Below, piece by piece: positions 1 through 10,867 of a stretch of DNA of 64,000 nt. A model generated the notes under the pieces. That model had not been told where the DNA came from. It worked only from the letters and a program-made list of their open reading frames with translations, and did not search any database. Source of the DNA: Hemibagrus wyckioides (Eukaryota; Chordata; Actinopteri; Siluriformes; Bagridae); contig NC_080734.1 of the NCBI RefSeq assembly GCF_019097595.1, positions 5,115,892 through 5,179,891 of the forward strand, given 5' to 3'. The first letter of the stretch is position 1. Each line of letters begins with the position of its first letter. The translations under genes were made by a program, and so were the position numbers.

Positions 1-130
1 CTTTTATTATTGCCACACATACATTACAGCATATCCCAGCTGAGGAAGTCGGGGTCCGAGTGCAGGGGCAGCTATGATACAGCCCCGGAGGGTTAAGGGC
101 CTTGCTCAATTGACCTTCTGATCAACCCAG
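1..130 (-). repeat. Truncated tRNA-type SINE, 3' half
   Basis: The stretch beginning with TTTATTATTGCCACACATA and running through GGGGCAGCTATGATACAGC and GGGCCTTGCTCAA matches the fuller copy at 61281-61520 in the same orientation. On the minus strand it is the body and tail of that SINE. The tRNA-like head is missing and the window edge cuts the tail. The family link is seen directly by comparing the two copies. Confidence 0.65.
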
Positions 131-579
131 AGCCTTGAACACTTAAGAAACGGGATAAACGGAAACAAAGATGCTTTTAAACAATGAAAACGAACCCTAA
201 TAATTAAAGACAGTTGAATATAATCAGAGGAATGGTGTCTGAGTGTGTGAGAGTGCAGGGGGTTGATGGGAGTGTGGGTCCATGGCGGCCATGTTTGCTT
301 ACATGACAGTGATTTCATTTCTTTTTCTTTCTATCTGTATTTATTTATTTTTTTCAATAATGTAACTGTCACGTTTTGGCAACACAGCAACATCAGAAGT
401 GTTCGACTATGAAGTAGGATGAAAAATCTAGTTTTTAATTTTTCATTTGTTAGAAGAACTTGGCGAAGTTGTGTGGCGAAGGCACAAGCTAGTCTAACTT
501 CGTCTGATGGATTCCCGCACCTATTGATGATTCTAACATTAGCCTATTATCCTTACATGTAGCTTTTATATAATGCATA
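131..579. other. Non-coding stretch without recognised feature
   Basis: Single-copy looking AT-rich DNA. No reading frame resembles a known protein, and I see no RNA gene. Confidence 0.5.
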
Positions 580-946
580 CACTACCGCTCAAAAGTTTGG
601 GATCACTTGTATATTTCAGCTTGATTTCAGCTACGGAGGAAGACTCCATCAAGCCAATCCATCTTGTGAGAGATGCTCCAGGAAGCATGGGGTGAAATCT
701 CTTCAGATTATCTTGAAAAATTGACCGCAAGAATGTCCAGGCTGTAATTGCCGCAAAAGGTGTTTTTTTTTTTTGATGAAGGCAAAGCTTGAAGAAAACA
801 TTCATCATTTCCATCAAAATCATCATTTCTAACTCTGACATGTCAGCATGTCTTTTGCTATATTTTCTATTCAGACTAATTTCGTGTGTGTTTCCTTGGA
901 AAACAATACAATTTTTGAGTGATCCCAAACTTTTGAGCAGTAGTGT
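580..946. mobile_element. Tc1-derived MITE, 367 bp
   Basis: The ends are inverted repeats: CACTACCGCTCAAAAGTTTG on the left and, on the right, its near-complement finishing TTTTGAGCAGTAGTG. Each end is flanked by TA (578-579 and 947-948), the Tc1/mariner target duplication. The interior is too short for a transposase. The minus-strand frame keeps only a fragment resembling the transposase C-terminus (PFAAITAW...). It is a non-autonomous deletion derivative. Confidence 0.85.
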
Positions 947-1156
947 ATGTACTGCCAAAGACTATTTAAATACAATAAAAAAAACAGACACCTAAAATGA
1001 AGCACCTCTCAAGCTTAATTTTTCCATTTCTGATATTTTGTAGGGTAAAATTTTTCATCTTCTAGTCATCAAGTTGCACATTTTACTTTCATTTAATGTC
1101 CCTTATGTAGAGACTAAGACCTTGTTTACTCCTGTTTTTTTTAAAGACCTAAAGTA

Positions 1157-1612
1157 CACCGATCAGGCATGACATTATGACCACTGAGAGGTGAAGTGAA
1201 TAAGACTGATGATCTCCTCATCATGGCACCTGTTAGTGGGTGGGATATATTAGAGGCAGCAGTTGAACATTTTGTCCTCAAAGTTGATGTGTTAGAAGCA
1301 GGAAAAATGGACAAGTGTAAGGATTTGAGCGAGTTTGACGAAGGGCCAAATTGTGATGGCTAGACCACTGGATCAGAGCATCTCCAAAACTGCAGCTCTT
1401 CCCACTCTGCAGTGGTCAGTATCTATCAAAAGAATCCTTTAAGTCTTGTAAGTTGTGAGGTCTTTGGGGCCCGACATCGCAACTTACAGGACTTAAAGAA
1501 TCTGCTGCTAATATCTTGGTGCCAGATATCACAACACACCTTCAGGGATCTAATGGAGTCCATGCCTCAATGAGTCAGGGCTGTTTTGGGCAGGTGGTCA
1601 TAATGTTATGCT
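1157..1612 (+). mobile_element. Degraded Tc1-like element with transposase N-terminal relic
   Basis: The left end CACCGATCAGGCATGACATT follows a TA at 1155-1156. The right end near 1592-1611 carries the inverted counterpart GGTCATAATGTTATGC and then breaks off. From about 1306 the plus strand keeps a frameshifted trace of a Tc1 transposase helix-turn-helix region (SEFD..., LDQSISKTAAL). The DDE domain is absent, and internal sequence around 1430-1500 looks rearranged, including an inverted pair around AAGTCTTGTAAGTTG. A second copy of this family lies at 57311-57625. Confidence 0.7.
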
Positions 1613-1615
1613 TAA

Positions 1616-1975
1616 AGCTCAAGTATTTTACTGAGTCATTTGGATCAGCTCAAAAGAGTTGACTCTTTCGGCTCCTGAAACGACTCGTCACTGTTTTTAT
1701 AGTATAAATAAGAAATCTGCCTTTGTCTCATTCACAATGTTCATTCTTTCTGAATTCTTTGTTAAAGCAGCAAGGTATTACAAATAGAATTACAAATCAT
1801 TTGCAGTGGTTCCCTTTTTATACAATATAATACTGCACTATAATACAGTGTGTATGTACTTCTATATTTTCTCCAAAGTTAATCTTACTTTTACATTTCT
1901 TTGTGTTTTATTGTTGCACACCAATACACCAAGGCAAATTCCTCGTCCATGTAAAACCCACAGTTGTCATTGTTG
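1616..1975. other. Non-coding stretch without recognised feature
   Basis: AT-rich sequence between two repeats. Short frames are present but none resembles a known protein. Confidence 0.5.
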
Positions 1976-2630
1976 TTCTTTCGGCTGCTCCCTGTTCCGG
2001 GTCGGATCATTTAGTCCACATGTTTCAATTGGGCACAGGTTTTACACCGGATACCCTTCCTGACACAATCCTCCCATTTGATCCAGGCTTAGGACCGGCA
2101 CTATGAGTTAACTCTTCAGTGGCTGGGACTAAGAGTTAACTCTTCAGTGACTGGGACTAAGAGTTAACTCTTCAGTGACTGGGACTAAGAGTTAACTCTT
2201 CAGTGACTGGGACTAAGAGTTGACTCTTCAGTGACTGGGACTAAGAGTTAACTCTTCAGTGACTGGGACTAAGAGTTGACTCTTCAGTGACTGGGACTAA
2301 GAGTTAACTCTTCAGTGACTGGGACTAAGAGTTGACTCTTCAGTGACTGGGACTAAGAGTTAACTCTTCAGTGACTGGGACTAAGAGTTAACTCTTCAGT
2401 GACTGGGACTAAGAGTTAACTCTTCAGTGGCTGGGACTAAGAGTTAACTCTTCAGTGACTGGGACTAAGAGTTAACTCTTCAGTGGCTGGGACTAAGAGT
2501 TAACTCTTCAGTGACTGGGACTAAGAGTTAACTCTTCAGTGCTCTCACTGCCCTAGAATTGAACCCGGGCAGTGGCAATGAGAGTGCAGGATCCTACCCC
2601 TTGACCACCCAGAGGCTACAGTACTTGGCA
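1976..2630 (+). repeat. Fish retroposon 3' region interrupted by a minisatellite
   Basis: The left part (CGGCTGCTCCCTGTTCCGGGTCGGATCA..., then TTTTACACCGGATACCCTTC) and the right part (GAATTGAACCCGGGC..., then GGATCCTACCCCTTGACCACC) read as the two halves of a widespread fish LINE-type 3' segment, recognised from memory. Between them lies a 28-bp tandem array. The simplest reading is that a short internal segment of the retroposon expanded in tandem. Exact family assignment needs a repeat library. Confidence 0.55.
2103..2541. repeat. 28-bp minisatellite, about 15-16 copies
   Basis: The unit CAGTGACTGGGACTAAGAG followed by TTAACTCTT repeats every 28 bases with very few changes (GTTAAC/GTTGAC and GTGACTGG/GTGGCTGG). 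Each standard unit contains the 14-base perfect palindrome AAGAGTTAACTCTT; the GTTGAC variants break it. The array sits inside a retroposon 3' segment. Confidence 0.95.
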
Positions 2631-3432
2631 ATAAAGCTGATTCTGATTCTAATGTAATAAAGTAAAATATAAACGCAGCACAATAATACTTAAGCATTAT
2701 AGTAATGAAGTATATCTACTCAAGTTCCTTCTTTAAACTCACTTTGGCGTGAAAGCTGATTGATTCACTCTCTCATGTATTTGCAGTTGAAAGTGCAAAG
2801 GCTTTGACAATGCCACTTCCAGGAAAGCTGCTGGAGACGGTGTGTGGCGTGTTAACGCTAGCCTGATGGAGAACAGGAATGGAGGATGTCAAGGTCAGAA
2901 AGAAGAAGAGGGACAGAGTTTTCCTATGCAAAAAAGCTGCATGAATTATTCAGCTACTCCTTTGTCTCCTTCCACCTCTTCACCACCCAGGCCCCTGACA
3001 GGTTTATTCCAGCCCTGTCTGAGCAGGAAAGAGCGCCACTTTCCTCTCCTTCACACTTCCTTTAATTAGGCCAGCAAATTGCAGGCCATGTTTGCGCTTT
3101 CGGAGAAAAGGGGGGACTGTGGGAAATGCTCAAGCCTGCTTTTATCTCCTGACTGTAACGACAGCAGCTGAAGAGGACAGCACCCTATTACTGAGGAAAA
3201 CAGCGTTTAAGCAGTGTTAATGCTATGCTAGGGTGGGACGCTGTTTAACATACAGGTGGAGATATGAGACTTGATTCGAGACTTGAGATCAGTTTCGATT
3301 ATTTCACTGCGTTGATATTCCCATAGTGCTGCTGAATTCTTGAATCTGATTGGTCAGGAGATAAATTATTCTGTCAAAGAAATGTACAGATGTAAATGTA
3401 CAGTAAAATTCTGTGGTGAGTGGCAATGAATT
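2631..3432. other. Non-coding stretch; dispersed repeat end near 3337
   Basis: No protein or RNA gene is recognised. At 3337-3365 a motif reading TGAATCTGATTGGTCAGGAG recurs in similar form at 38730-38760 and 47620-47650, and inverted at 52535-52565. It is likely the edge of a dispersed non-autonomous element. Confidence 0.4.
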
Positions 3433-4459
3433 GCTCTCTACAAATCCATCCACAGATCCACAGGGCTCTGACTTGGTCACTCAAGTACATTCACCTTCCT
3501 ACCCTTAAGCCACTGCGTTGTTCTTTTGGCGTTATGTTTAGGGTCATTGTCGTGTTGGAAGGTGAATGATCTGCCCATCTTCAGCTGTCTAGCAGAGGGA
3601 CGCAGGTTTTCCTCAACAATTTGGATGTACTTGGCAGCATCCATTTTCTCTTCAATCCTGAACAATCACTCAGGCCCGGCTGTAGAGAAACACCTCCACA
3701 ACATAATACCACCATGCTTCACAGGTATAGTGTGTTTTGGATGGTGTGCTATGTTTGCTTTTCGCCAAACATAGGGCTTGGAGTTCAGTCCAAAAAGGTC
3801 AATTTTGGTCTCATCAGACCATAGCACCTTTTGCCAGAAGGTATCAGACTCTTCCAAATGTGTTTTTGCAAAGCACAAACTGAGACTGAGTTTTAGGAAA
3901 GGCTTCTTTCTTGCCACCCTGCCATACAGGCCAGGTTTGTGTAAAGCTTGGGAGATGTTGTCATATGGACAGACTGACCAGACCCAGTCATAAAGCCTTG
4001 TAAGACTAAGTTGCCTTTGGCCTCCTGGTAGCTTCTCTCATAAATGTCCTCCTGACTCTGTCATGCGATTTGGACGGACGGCAATGTGTTGGTGGTGCCA
4101 TACGCTTTTCACTTCATAATGATGCTCTGAACAATTCTCTGAGGGATAGGTAAAGCCTTAGAAATGTTTTTGTAGCTCTCTCCTAACTTGTGCCTTTCTA
4201 CAGCTTTATCCCGGAGGTCTTTTGAAAGCACTTTCCCAACCATGGTGAATTCTTTGCCGTACCATGCACTACCATGCATTTCACTGATTAATTTTTAATA
4301 ATCCTACAGAATTTTTGAAAAAGATATTATTACTTTAATGATGAGGGTTATAATGTGTACATGCAGCTCAAAAATGTTAGACTTTTATTTTCCAGCAGGG
4401 TGTAATGTGACAAAAGGTAAATGTTTTCACAGGGTACGATGATTTTTCTATAGGCACTG
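3433..4459 (-). pseudogene. Dead Tc1-like transposon with broken transposase
   Basis: On the minus strand a Tc1 transposase can be followed from an ATG at 4243 (MVGKVLSKDLRDKAVE...) down to about 3462, through several stops and frame changes. Recognisable pieces are a catalytic segment with WSDETK near 3830, [10 protein letters not shown] near 3690, and [11 protein letters not shown] near 3540 holding the second catalytic Asp. The third-residue segment (normally SPDLNPIE) is lost after KVNVLE, where the copy is truncated. A right terminal repeat is visible at 4433-4459, whose complement starts CAGTGCCTATAG. No left terminus was found. It cannot encode active enzyme. Confidence 0.85.
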
Positions 4460-5880
4460 AAAATACATACATACATTCTCGACAACTCCTGGAGACTGAC
4501 TGTATGATCTACATCATATCTAGCCAAGAATGAACAATCCACTGATAATACACTAGACCTCACAGAAATGATGAGAGGTTACTTCTCTTTGTTCTGTTTC
4601 GTTCTGTTTTCTCACTTCGTTAACTTAATCGTGGCCGAAATCGAAGAATTTGCTTTGAGGAAGGTGACGACTGTGGCATAATAGACTGTAAAGCAGCTAG
4701 ACTACATCCTCCAGTCAGCCGCTGCTCTTAGATAATATAATAACTGTAAGCCAGGGCTTCATCATTAGGCTTTGGCTCATCTTGTGAGGCTGCAAATCCT
4801 GGAACACGCTCCACTGACTAACAGTCGCCCCCCACAGAGGCCACTTTTCTCAAGCTGTTCGGTAAATCTGCTGATTTTGAGCTTGGTTGGAAAAGAGCAA
4901 AGCACAATATGTAGCTGTAGGGTTCTGTTTACTCGCAGTACACTGATTATACTCATTAGATATGTCGCTGATGCTGGATGTTTGCATCGATTTCTGTTCA
5001 GGAAGCATCATTCTAACTTTAAATGGATTGATTACATGTTGTGTCTTTGTATAGAGGTGTACCAAAGGCCAGAAAATGGAGTTTGCTCCTGTGTGTGTTT
5101 GTTGTGTCCATGTTGATGATTGAGTGTCTTTGTCATGTCTCACTCCACAGCGGTGGTTAATATGAAGCTCATATGAAAGTAGACACTCAGGAATTTGTAG
5201 TGTTTCACAAGTATTTCTGTTTTTCTCTAGCCTACTAGGAGTGTTATATACATAGAAAAGTTCCAAAAAAAAACCCAAATGTTTCATTTCTTTCCACAGA
5301 AATGTTTGTATCTTCAAAGTAAATGTTGATCTCAAGCCCATTTCTGCTCTCTGAGATGTTCTGAGTGTTTGTTCATCTAAAAAGCAGCTCAGATTTCATC
5401 TTCAACCAGTGTAATTCTGTGTAAGGTTCTCCAACAGAGGGAAAAACACACGTCTAAAACACACTGAAAGTCAACAGACTCGTTTTAGATCAGACTCACA
5501 GACACAACATCACTCATTTCCAGATCCATGATTTAAAAAAATGCTCAAAAACACCAATTTTGTCAATTAATGATGCTACAGAAACTGATACTTGCTGTAA
5601 ATTTTTTCAGCCTGTTCAGTTCTGCTAGTTTGTCTTCACTGCATGTTCTGCTTGTTAAGAACAGAAGTACAGGCGTGTTTAATTGCTTTCGGCTCGTATG
5701 GAGTGTGTGTGTGTGTGTGTAGGTGGGTGGGTGGTTGTTGAGTCTCCTTCAGCTCTGTCCCTACTACAGAAGTTGCACCAAGTAGAAACAGTTGCCATGG
5801 CGAATGCAATTAACAGGTACATTCTTAGAGTCTTAGAGCCTCTCGGTTTTCTGTAAAGGAGGTTGCATCATCTCTCATGA

Positions 5881-5931
<51 letters not shown>

Positions 5932-6311
5932 GAGAATAAAAGCTTATCATTAAGGCTGTATCAGTGAAGTCCAGCTGCCTGTAAAACCATAAAAGAAGCC
6001 ATCCCTTTTCTTGTCGATGGTGGAAGGAGGAGGCTTCACTCATCCGATAGGCTGAATGAGGTGAAGCTGCTAAAGCCATCGCCACGGAAACCGCACACAA
6101 GGACCTAGAGGAGGTGTGGTGTGTGTGTGTGTGTGTGTGTGTGTGGTTAGGGGTGTGTGACCTGGCTTTTACAGAAACGCAGTGCGTAGGAGAGAAAGGA
6201 GAGAGGAGTGTTGGAGTTGAACACATCTCCTTCAAGATGAGCCGTGAGAGGTGGAGGTGCTGCTTCACTCTGAAACCGTACGAAGGTGGATGTGCTTACG
6301 TCTGGTGCACA
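4460..6311. other. Non-coding stretch with microsatellites
   Basis: No gene is recognised. Simple repeats include (GT)n at 5704-5721, (CT)n at 5881-5932 and (GT)n at 6115-6145. The open frames here are low-complexity or lack any similarity I recognise. The stretch ends where the 39-bp satellite begins. Confidence 0.5.
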
Positions 6312-7623
6312 CACCATGTAACACACTGCACTTCCTTGTTACTACATGTAACACACACTGTACTTTTACTGTAACTGTTACTACATGTAACACACACTGC
6401 ACTTTTACTGTAACTGTTACTTCATGTAACACACACTGTACTTTTACTGTAACTGTTACTTCATGTAACACACACTGTACTTTTACTGTAACTGTTACTA
6501 CATGTAACACACACTGTACTTTTACTGTAACTGTTACTACATGTAACACACACTGCACTTTTACTGTAACTGTTACTTCATGTAACACACACTGTACTTT
6601 TACTGTAACTGTTACTTCATGTAACACACACTGTACTTTTACTGTAACTGTTACTACATGTAACACACACTGTACTTTTACTGTAACTGTTACTACATGT
6701 AACACACACTGTACTTTTACTGTAACTGTTACTACATGTAACACACACTGTACTTTTACTGTAACTGTTACTACATGTAACACACACTGCACTTTTATTG
6801 TAACTGTTACTACATGTAACACACACTGCACTTTTACTGTAACTGTTACTTCATGTAACACACACTGTACTTTTACTGTAACTGTTACTACATGTAACAC
6901 ACACTGTACTTTTACTGTAACTGTTACTACATGTAACACACACTGCACTTTTACTGTAACTGTTACTACATGTAACACACACTGCACTTTTACTGTAACT
7001 GTTACTACATGTAACACACACTGTACTTTTACTGTAACTGTTACTACATGTAACACACACTGCACTTTTACTGTAACTGTTACTTCATGTAACACACACT
7101 GCACTTTTACTGTAACTGTTACTTCATGTAACACACACTGCACTTTTACTGTAACTGTTACTACATGTAACACACACTGTACTTTTACTGTAACTGTTAC
7201 TTCATGTAACACACACTGTACTTTAATGTAACTGTTACTTCATATAACACACACTGTACTTTTACTGTTACTTCATGTAACACACACTGCACTTTTACTG
7301 TAACTGTTACTTCATGTAACACACACTGTACTTTTACTGTAACTGTTACTACATGTAACACACACTGTACTTTTACTGTAACTGTTACTACATGTAACAC
7401 ACACTGTACTTTTACTGTAACTGTTACTTCATGTAACACACTGCACTTTTACTGTAACTGTTACTTCATGTAACACACACTGTACTTTTACTGTTACTTC
7501 ATGTAACACACACTGTACTTTTACTGTAACTGTTACTTCATATAACACACACTGTACTTTTACTGTTACTTCATGTAACACACACTGCACTTTTACTGTA
7601 ACTGTTACTACATGTAACACATG
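6312..7623 (+). repeat. 39-bp satellite array, block 1
   Basis: Tandem units of CATGTAACACACACTGCAC followed by TTTTACTGTAACTGTTACTA, period 39, with common variants: ACTTCATG for ACTACATG, GTAC for GCAC, and shorter units lacking TGTAAC. About 34 copies. The block begins with degenerate units near 6312 and stops abruptly where CAGTGCTTAATTTG, the end of a hAT-like element, begins. I define this reading direction as the forward orientation. Confidence 0.95.
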
Positions 7624-7960
7624 CAGTGCTTAATTTGAGCCAGATCCTGCCGGATCCTGTTCCGGAAAATGTCCGGTATTTATTTTAATCGATCTGGCAT
7701 TAACTTGACCTGACAGCGTGTGTGTGTGTGCGCGTATGTAAATGAGTGAGTGAAAGACATCGAGCAAGTCTGAGTGGGTTTATGCAGATACACTTAGAGG
7801 CAACGTTTAGCTATTTCTCCTCAACATATGTTTTTGACCAATCAGCTTTCTTAAGATTACAATTACTCTCATTGGTTGGTGATTATTGTTTCGCGTGCAG
7901 AGAGCAGCGGAAAGAAAGAATGGTTTATTGGTCTACCTAAATAAATATGATATTTTAAAA

Positions 7961-8068
7961 ATGTCAAAGAGACCGTCAAACATATTTTCAGTTTTTTTTA
8001 AATCCACGAGAAAAGTTCAAAAGAAATACCGAGAAGATGGAACTGCACACCTGAATCAAGATAACTAA
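7961..8068 (+). pseudogene. Possible hAT transposase N-terminal fragment
   Basis: A 35-codon frame starts MSKRPSNIFSVFFK and ends at TAA. The Lys/Arg-rich start followed by a short FF motif resembles the N-termini of many fish hAT-type transposases, which is a family impression from memory. It lies inside the left arm of the hAT-like element. No BED finger or catalytic region follows, since the large insertion begins 60 bases downstream. It could be chance. Confidence 0.3.
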
Positions 8069-8127
8069 CATTTCTACTCAGCCCTCCTAAAATTCTGCAA
8101 TTCTCCATAAACTGTACACAAATTGGT

Positions 8128-8201
8128 GATCGGGTCCGTGTACGTTGCGTTCATTCGATTTTTGATTCTAAATTGAAAAACAAAAATCGGATTACTATGC
8201 C
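8128..8201 (+). repeat. Left terminal inverted repeat, 74 bp
   Basis: Complementary to 14133-14206 with few differences. In the outer part the differences are CG on this side against TG/CA on the other (GATCGGG/GATCAGG, TACGTTGCG/TATGTTGTG), the signature of methyl-CpG decay. The repeat also holds an internal hairpin, CGATTTTTG...CAAAAATCG (8156-8189). Confidence 0.9.
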
Positions 8202-9183
8202 ATATTCGTTTTTTTATTTAAAACTGAACACGGAAAAAATAGAAAACGCTGTTTTATTGATTCTGAACACACGTAAAAAAGAGAAAATGGCTTGTTTGTT
8301 AATTTTTCTCTATTCATTTAATCATAAAAAGTGTGGTAATCAAACTCTCATAATACCAAACATGAGGAATGCCCTAAAGTTTACTGAATTTCCATTATAA
8401 CACCTAACATAACCTGGAAGTGAAGCTAACCATAATTGTGGGTAAAAATGTCCACTCTTGAGCCATTTACGCAAATAATTTCTAATATGATACAAACTGG
8501 AGCAACATTTTCAGAGATCTCAGACAGTCTAGTTCAACATGGTGCTGGTCACGGTTGTTCTGCAATGAGCATCCAAAGATTTTGTGCACAGCACAACATT
8601 GTGAGAAGAGGACATGTATCGGACTCCCATTTAGAACTGGCAATAGCTAATGCCATAAGTGAGGTAAGGACCATATTTCATTGTTTTGGTAGCTAATAAC
8701 GGTACTGCAGCGGACTGTGGCAGCGGACATATTTCTCATTAAACATATTTTTTCGTGTCCTAATAGACAGGGCCAACATTTGGCAGAAAACTCATGACAG
8801 GATACCTGTGAGCAAAAGGGATAAGAGCGGGTGAGGGCAGAGTGGGCAGACTATTGAGGACCATCCAACAACCATACCATGAAGCGCGATGTCATGTAAG
8901 TAAGTGTGTGTGTGTGTGTGTTTAATAAATAGACCCTTACTTAATTGTGTGTTCAGGGTGCCCGTAACCTGAATCCAGTTCTTTATACCGCGGAATACAT
9001 GGGCCAAAAATTGCACATTGACCAGAATGAAAAACTGGCAATGTTTGGAGCAACACATGTCCTGGCGATTGATGGATTTAGCAGCAAAATTGTTTCTTTT
9101 TCATCTATGCCGATAAAGAACAATCTTTTAATTTATGAGGACGTTTACAGGTGAGCAATTGTAATGAATTTGCATTTTAGTAG

Positions 9184-9215
<32 letters not shown>

Positions 9216-9463
9216 CCCAGATCTGCAGTTGTTAACCATGGGGTGTGGGACCAAATTAGAGTGGATCATGGAAAGGAATTTTACTAATCCCTATTCATTC
9301 AAGAAATGATTGAAGGTTACCGAAACAGACGAGAGAGACTACCCTACATGTAAACACAATCAACTAAGGTATGAGCTCGATTGCATTATATAGGCAAACT
9401 GTAAAGACTTTTTGCCAATATTTAAGAAAATCACAGCCCCTGGTGCATATAACAAAGAGGCAC

Positions 9464-10000
9464 AGTTGTGGTTATAAGTTTACATACACCAAAATGTTAA
9501 TAGTTTCTTAAAATATAGGAGAGATGATATACTTTTTGTACAGCCTTGAAAAAAGCTATTTCACAATGTTTACATATAGTCTACAAACCAAATTAACTGA
9601 ATTTACCAGGTTAAATGTTTACATAGGCTTGATCCTTAATACCAAGCATTATTGCCTGGACAACGGCTGTATGAATGTTTCGTGGTAGTTGTTTTGTTTG
9701 TCCTAAGAAGTATGTGGCTAGGACAAAAACCTTGGTCCTAGCTCTGTGTTGCTGTTTTTTCGTATTTATCTTTATGTTGTATGTTTATTTAGCACCAGGT
9801 CCTGGAGAAACGTTGTTTGTACTCCGTCAACTATATGTGGTTGAAATGACAATAAAGCCTCTTGAATCTTGAATCTAAACTTGCCCCTGTTCTTCAGAAC
9901 TGTCCTCCAGGTCCTAGACCTTATACACACTGGTGATTGTGACAGTGACTTTGAGATCCATCTTTTTACAATAAAGACACTTGAGGCATTCACATTCAAC
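9464..10000. mobile_element. Tc1-type fragment within intron 4
   Basis: The segment starting TTATAAGTTTACATACACC, with a second AATGTTTACATA near 9616, resembles Sleeping Beauty-type Tc1 terminal repeats. No matching opposite end was established and there is no transposase. A LINE-type tail (9735-9877) interrupts it. Family and borders are uncertain. Confidence 0.35.
9735..9877 (+). repeat. LINE-type 3' tail with TTGAATC terminal repeats
   Basis: ACGTTGTTTGTACTCCGTCA, then TATGTGGTTGAAATGACAATAAAG, ends in a short tandem tail CTTGAATCTTGAATCT. The reverse complement of 58437-58525 reads almost the same and ends (TTGAA)n. This is the 3' end pattern of a fish non-LTR retrotransposon family. 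Only the tail is present. Confidence 0.65.
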
Positions 10001-10867
10001 TACTACAAAAGCTGATCATGCTGCTCAAAAATATCATGTTTTCACATCAGCAGTTTAAACTGTAACTATTTAGGTTAATGTTCTTCTTTTTTCACAATCA
10101 CAGAACCACACAGTTGAAAGGATGTGGCCAGAGATCAATAACAGGGTTAATTATCCACTCAAGACAGCACTTGTGGAGCTAGTGGACCAGGAATTGTTGG
10201 ATATGGAGGACAACCTTGTCAGATACTGTGTCTCCAGCTTCACATGCCAGCTATGTCACCTTGGCATCAGTAGAATTGTACAAGCTTGGAATGAACACAG
10301 GATTCCAGGTATACTGAAACATTTTTATTAAAATAATGATTAAGAATGGTCAATCTGACTTGAACTTTTGTTACTGCAGGCAAAGGAATTCCTGCAGTAT
10401 TGTCAGAGGGTGGATGTCAGAAAAAAATCTTTGAGGAACTGTTGCCACATGCCAGTGAAGCAGCTGACCTTTATGAGGCAGAACTAGGCTCTTCACTAAC
10501 TAGACATTCAGCGTTTGGGAGAGATCCCTTTTCTTCAGGGCGACAAAGAGCATGTGTGGACCCCACTTTACTGAACTGCACCCAGATATTTCTATATGTT
10601 ACAACAGTACTGTGAACGGTGACTTCTCGTACTTCAAACTAGCTCTGCTGGATCTCATCAACACAACCAGAAGATACACAACATGAACCATAGATAAAAG
10701 AAAAAGCATAGAAACATTAACACATTTGTTCAGAGTTTAGTCAACAGAAATAATGTCTTTCAGAATGGACAATGCATCAGAAAGGCCTGTGACTTCATAG
10801 ACATTGGGGCACTCTTCTCTACATTTAAGACACTGGCTAGAGGTTCCATGCCATTGCAGCACACATA

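Larger units (their letters stand above)
8448..10686 (+). pseudogene. Spliced DDE integrase-like transposase, decayed
   Basis: Six exons with GT..AG borders and consistent phases: 8448-8663, 8767-8895, 8957-9150, 9221-9368, 10104-10308, 10380-10686, about 400 codons. The N-terminal part looks helical and DNA-binding (ATFSEISDSLVQHGAGHG). A rve-type catalytic core follows: Asp154 in VLAIDGFS (9071), Asp195 in RVDHGKEF (9264), Glu234 in NHTVERMW (10116). The second and third are 38 residues apart. YMGQKLHIDQNEKL just before the core resembles vertebrate integrase-core proteins I know only from memory. Lesions are in-frame TGA at 8809, TAA at 9285 and 9351, and a frameshift near 10555-10565; the shifted frame runs on to a stop at 10684. 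It is therefore a dead copy. Start at 8448 was preferred over 8436 for its A-rich context; either is possible. Intron 4 holds other repeats. Confidence 0.82.

Noticed and set aside
6251..7231. Long open frames of TVTVTTCNTHCTF-type repeats, here and throughout 14.8-35.1 kb, as repeat proteins
   Set aside because: They follow from a 39-bp (13-codon) tandem unit, exist in several frames on both strands, and have no promoter, splice or homology support.
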